Positions 62,191-64,000 of a DNA stretch of 64,000 nt are shown one piece after another. The stretch comes from Streptomyces sp. JB150 (lineage in GTDB: Bacteria > Actinomycetota > Actinomycetes > Streptomycetales > Streptomycetaceae), in the NCBI RefSeq assembly GCF_011193355.1, contig NZ_CP049780.1:3030169-3094168 (forward strand), given 5' to 3'. Each line of letters starts with the position of its first letter. Within the stretch, counting starts at the first letter, position 1. The notes beneath the pieces were generated by a model. It searched no databases. It worked only from the letters and a program-made list of their open reading frames with translations, and had not been told where the DNA came from. Both the position numbers and the translations under genes were made by a program.

Positions 62191-62742
62191 ATGGGACGTG
62201 ACTCCTCGGGGCTCCCTGAGACGCCCCCCGGCGCGCTGCGGCAGCGGCTGAGCCGCCTGGCGCGCGAGGCCGCCAAGTTCGGGGCGGTGGGCGGGGCGGG
62301 CCTGCTCGTCAACCTCGGCGTGTTCAACCTGGTACGGCATGTCACCGATCTCCCGGTGGTGCGGGCCAGCGTGATCGCGACGATCGTGGCCATCGCCTTC
62401 AACTACGTCGGCTTTCGCTACTTCACCTACCGGGACCGCGACAAGAGCGGCCGCACCCGTGAGATGACGCTGTTCCTGCTGTTCAGCGCGGTGGGCCTGG
62501 TCATCGAGAACGGCGTGCTGTACGCCGCGACGTACGGCTTCGGCTGGGACAGCCCGCTGCAGAGCAACATCTTCAAGTTCGTCGGCATCGCAATCGCGAC
62601 CCTGTTCCGGTTCTGGTCCTACCGCACGTGGGTGTTCCGGGCGCTCCCCGGCGCCGAGCCGGTCTCCCGCGCGGAATCGTTCCTGGACACGGAACGGGGC
62701 CGCGACCGCGAACGCACGGCACGCCAACGGGCGCGGGTCTAG
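62191..62742 (+). CDS. GtrA-family membrane protein
   Basis: 183 residues with four predicted transmembrane helices (KFGAVGGAGLLVNLGVFNLV, ASVIATIVAIAFNYVGFRYF, LFLLFSAVGLVIENGVLYAA, and a fourth before the RTWVF motif). GtrA proteins are thought to move polyprenyl-linked sugars across the membrane; fits with the glycosyltransferases of the window. Divergent from purK. The C-terminus is a charged arginine-rich tail. Confidence 0.9.
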   Translation: MGRDSSGLPETPPGALRQRLSRLAREAAKFGAVGGAGLLVNLGVFNLVRHVTDLPVVRASVIATIVAIAFNYVGFRYFTYRDRDKSGRTREMTLFLLFSAVGLVIENGVLYAATYGFGWDSPLQSNIFKFVGIAIATLFRFWSYRTWVFRALPGAEPVSRAESFLDTERGRDRERTARQRARV

Positions 62743-62880
62743 GGGGCGTCTCCCCTCCAGCGCGGGTCCGGCCCTGGGCGGGCCGGTGTGCGTCCGGCGG
62801 GCGCGGCGCGTGGCGGGGCGGCGTTCCCTGGCGGGGCGGGCGGACCCAGCGCCGTTTCCGGGGCTCAACGGGTCCAGTGC

Positions 62881-63020
62881 GCCCCAGCGGGCCGGTGCGT
62901 CCTTGGCGGGGCGCCGGGCCGGTGCGTCCCCGGCAGGCGCGGGCCCGGTGCGCATCCGGACGGTCCGTGGCGTCCCCCCGGCAGGCGCGGGCCCGGACGG
63001 TCCGTGGCGTCCCGGGTGGG
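62881..63020. repeat. Degenerate direct repeats between GtrA and the histidine kinase
   Basis: GGTGCGTCC- and CAGGCGCGGGCCCGG-type words recur; one unit (ACGGTCCGTGGCGTCCC) occurs twice, near 62959 and 62997. The 298-bp gap between the two convergent genes holds nothing else recognisable. Confidence 0.7.
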
Positions 63021-63040
63021 GCGGTGGGGCCGGTGGGTTT

Positions 63041-64000
63041 TCAGCGGACGGTGGGCTCCTCGTCCTCCGGCTTGCGCACCGCCGTGCGTGACAGGAACAG
63101 GCCGAAGACCGGCGGTGACGCCTGGAGCATCTCCAGGCGGCCTCCGTCGGCCTCCGCGAGGTCGCGGGCGACGGCGAGGCCGATGCCGGTGGAGTTGCGG
63201 CCGCTGATGGCGCGCTCGAAGATTCGGGCGCCGAGGTCGGCCGGGACGCCGGGGCCCTCGTCGGTGACCTCGATGACGGCCTGGTTGCCGGTGACGCGGG
63301 TGCGCAGCGCGACCGTGCCGCCGCCGTGCATCAGGGAGTTCTCGATCAGCGCCGCCAGCACCTGGGCGACCGCGCCCGGCGTACCCACCGCCTTCAGATG
63401 CCGCTTGCCGGAGCTGACGATCGCGCGCCCCGCCTGGCGGTAGGCCGGGCGCCACTCGGCCAGCTGTTGCTGGATGACCTCGTCGAGGTCGAAGGTGACG
63501 GCGGAGCCGGTGCGCGGGTCGCGCGAGTTGGTCAGCAGCCGTTCCACCACGTCCGTCAGGCGCTCGACCTGGGTGAGCGCGATGGTCGCCTCCTCCTTCA
63601 CCGTGGCCAGGTCGTCGGTGAGGGTGATCTCCTCCAGGCGCATCGACAGCGCGGTGAGCGGGGTGCGCAGCTGGTGGGAGGCGTCGGCGGCGAGCCGTCG
63701 TTCGGCGGTGAGCATCCGCGCGATGCGTTCGGCGGAGGCGTCGAGGACGTCGGCGACCCGGTCCAGCTCGGGGACGCCGTAGCGCTTGCGCTTGGGCCGC
63801 GGGTCGCCGGAGCCGAGGCGTTCGGCGGTCTCGGCGAGGTCGGTGAGCGGGGAGGCGAGCCGGTCGGCCTGGCGCAGCGCCAGCAGCACCGCGGCGATCA
63901 CGGCGAGCAGCGCGACCGCGCCGATGATCAGCAGGGTGCGCCCGACCTCGCGGAACACCGCCGAGCGGGGCTCCTGGACGGTGACCGTCTCGCGCTGGTC
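63041..64000 (-). CDS. Sensor histidine kinase, C-terminal part (runs off the window edge)
   Basis: At least 319 residues are inside the window; the N-terminal sensor and start lie beyond 64000. Seen are a transmembrane helix (LLIIGAVALLAVIAAVLLAL), a HAMP domain (ADRLASPLTDLAETAERLGS), the His box ADASHQLRTPLTALSMRLEE, and the ATPase domain with N box LIENSLMHGGG, G1 DEGPGVPADLG and G2 TGIGLAVARDLAEADGG. The partner response regulator is presumably just outside the window. Confidence 0.92.
   Translation of the reverse strand, partial: DQRETVTVQEPRSAVFREVGRTLLIIGAVALLAVIAAVLLALRQADRLASPLTDLAETAERLGSGDPRPKRKRYGVPELDRVADVLDASAERIARMLTAERRLAADASHQLRTPLTALSMRLEEITLTDDLATVKEEATIALTQVERLTDVVERLLTNSRDPRTGSAVTFDLDEVIQQQLAEWRPAYRQAGRAIVSSGKRHLKAVGTPGAVAQVLAALIENSLMHGGGTVALRTRVTGNQAVIEVTDEGPGVPADLGARIFERAISGRNSTGIGLAVARDLAEADGGRLEMLQASPPVFGLFLSRTAVRKPEDEEPTVR

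Overview
The window is high-GC actinobacterial chromosome, almost certainly Streptomyces. The evidence is G/C-ending codons throughout, mtrAB-lpqB, whiB, the F420 genes cofD and fbiB, five LytR-CpsA-Psr (LCP) proteins, SpoIIM and DUF3499. The gene order looks like conserved core Streptomyces chromosome with a few insertions and scars.

Layout. 1-4.9 kb (minus strand): the start of lpqB, mtrB, mtrA, a 39-codon small gene and mtnA. 5.0-10.7 kb (plus): a membrane protein followed by a tightly coupled DUF4129-DUF4350-MoxR-DUF58 operon ending in a strong hairpin. 10.8-11.06 kb: a ribosomal RNA promoter and leader running directly into the last 28 nt of 5S rRNA, with 16S and 23S absent. 11.1-13.8 kb: a SpoIIM-family protein, an RDD protein and an unknown protein. 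14.0-22.7 kb: S-adenosylhomocysteine hydrolase, a decayed signal peptidase gene, a cation efflux protein, then manA, a SIS-domain isomerase, a Trm112-like zinc protein, phosphomannomutase and a DUF3499 protein. A 38-nt G tract and a sigma-factor-like fragment lie between the Trm112-like gene and phosphomannomutase. 23-29 kb: a metallopeptidase-like protein with an altered active site, a DUF5719 protein, a very large membrane glycosyltransferase and whiB. 29.5-34 kb: cysteine dioxygenase behind a cysteine-rich leader ORF, cofD, fbiB and a DNA glycosylase. 34-47.6 kb: cell-envelope genes, namely a sugar nucleotidyltransferase, a secreted amidase, five LCP transferases and a GT2 enzyme. 47.6-53.5 kb: a compact accessory module of kinase, PP2C phosphatase, vWA protein, MotB/ZorB-like and MotA/ZorA-like membrane proteins, with a divergent TerD-like gene. 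53.5-64 kb: acyl-CoA dehydrogenase, a UDP-glucose/GDP-mannose dehydrogenase, a CGNR regulator facing two VOC proteins, two dipeptidase paralogues (one without metal ligands), purE-purK, GtrA and a partial histidine kinase.

How the genes work together. Mannose activation (manA, manB, nucleotidyltransferase), sugar-nucleotide oxidation, glycosyltransferases, GtrA and LCP proteins together supply and attach wall glycopolymers. MtrAB-LpqB and WhiB link envelope and septation control to development. The two most interesting signals are the predicted cysteine-sensing leader ahead of cysteine dioxygenase (29565-29833) and the TerY-P-like signalling triad coupled to a proton-channel-like membrane pair (47627-53506).
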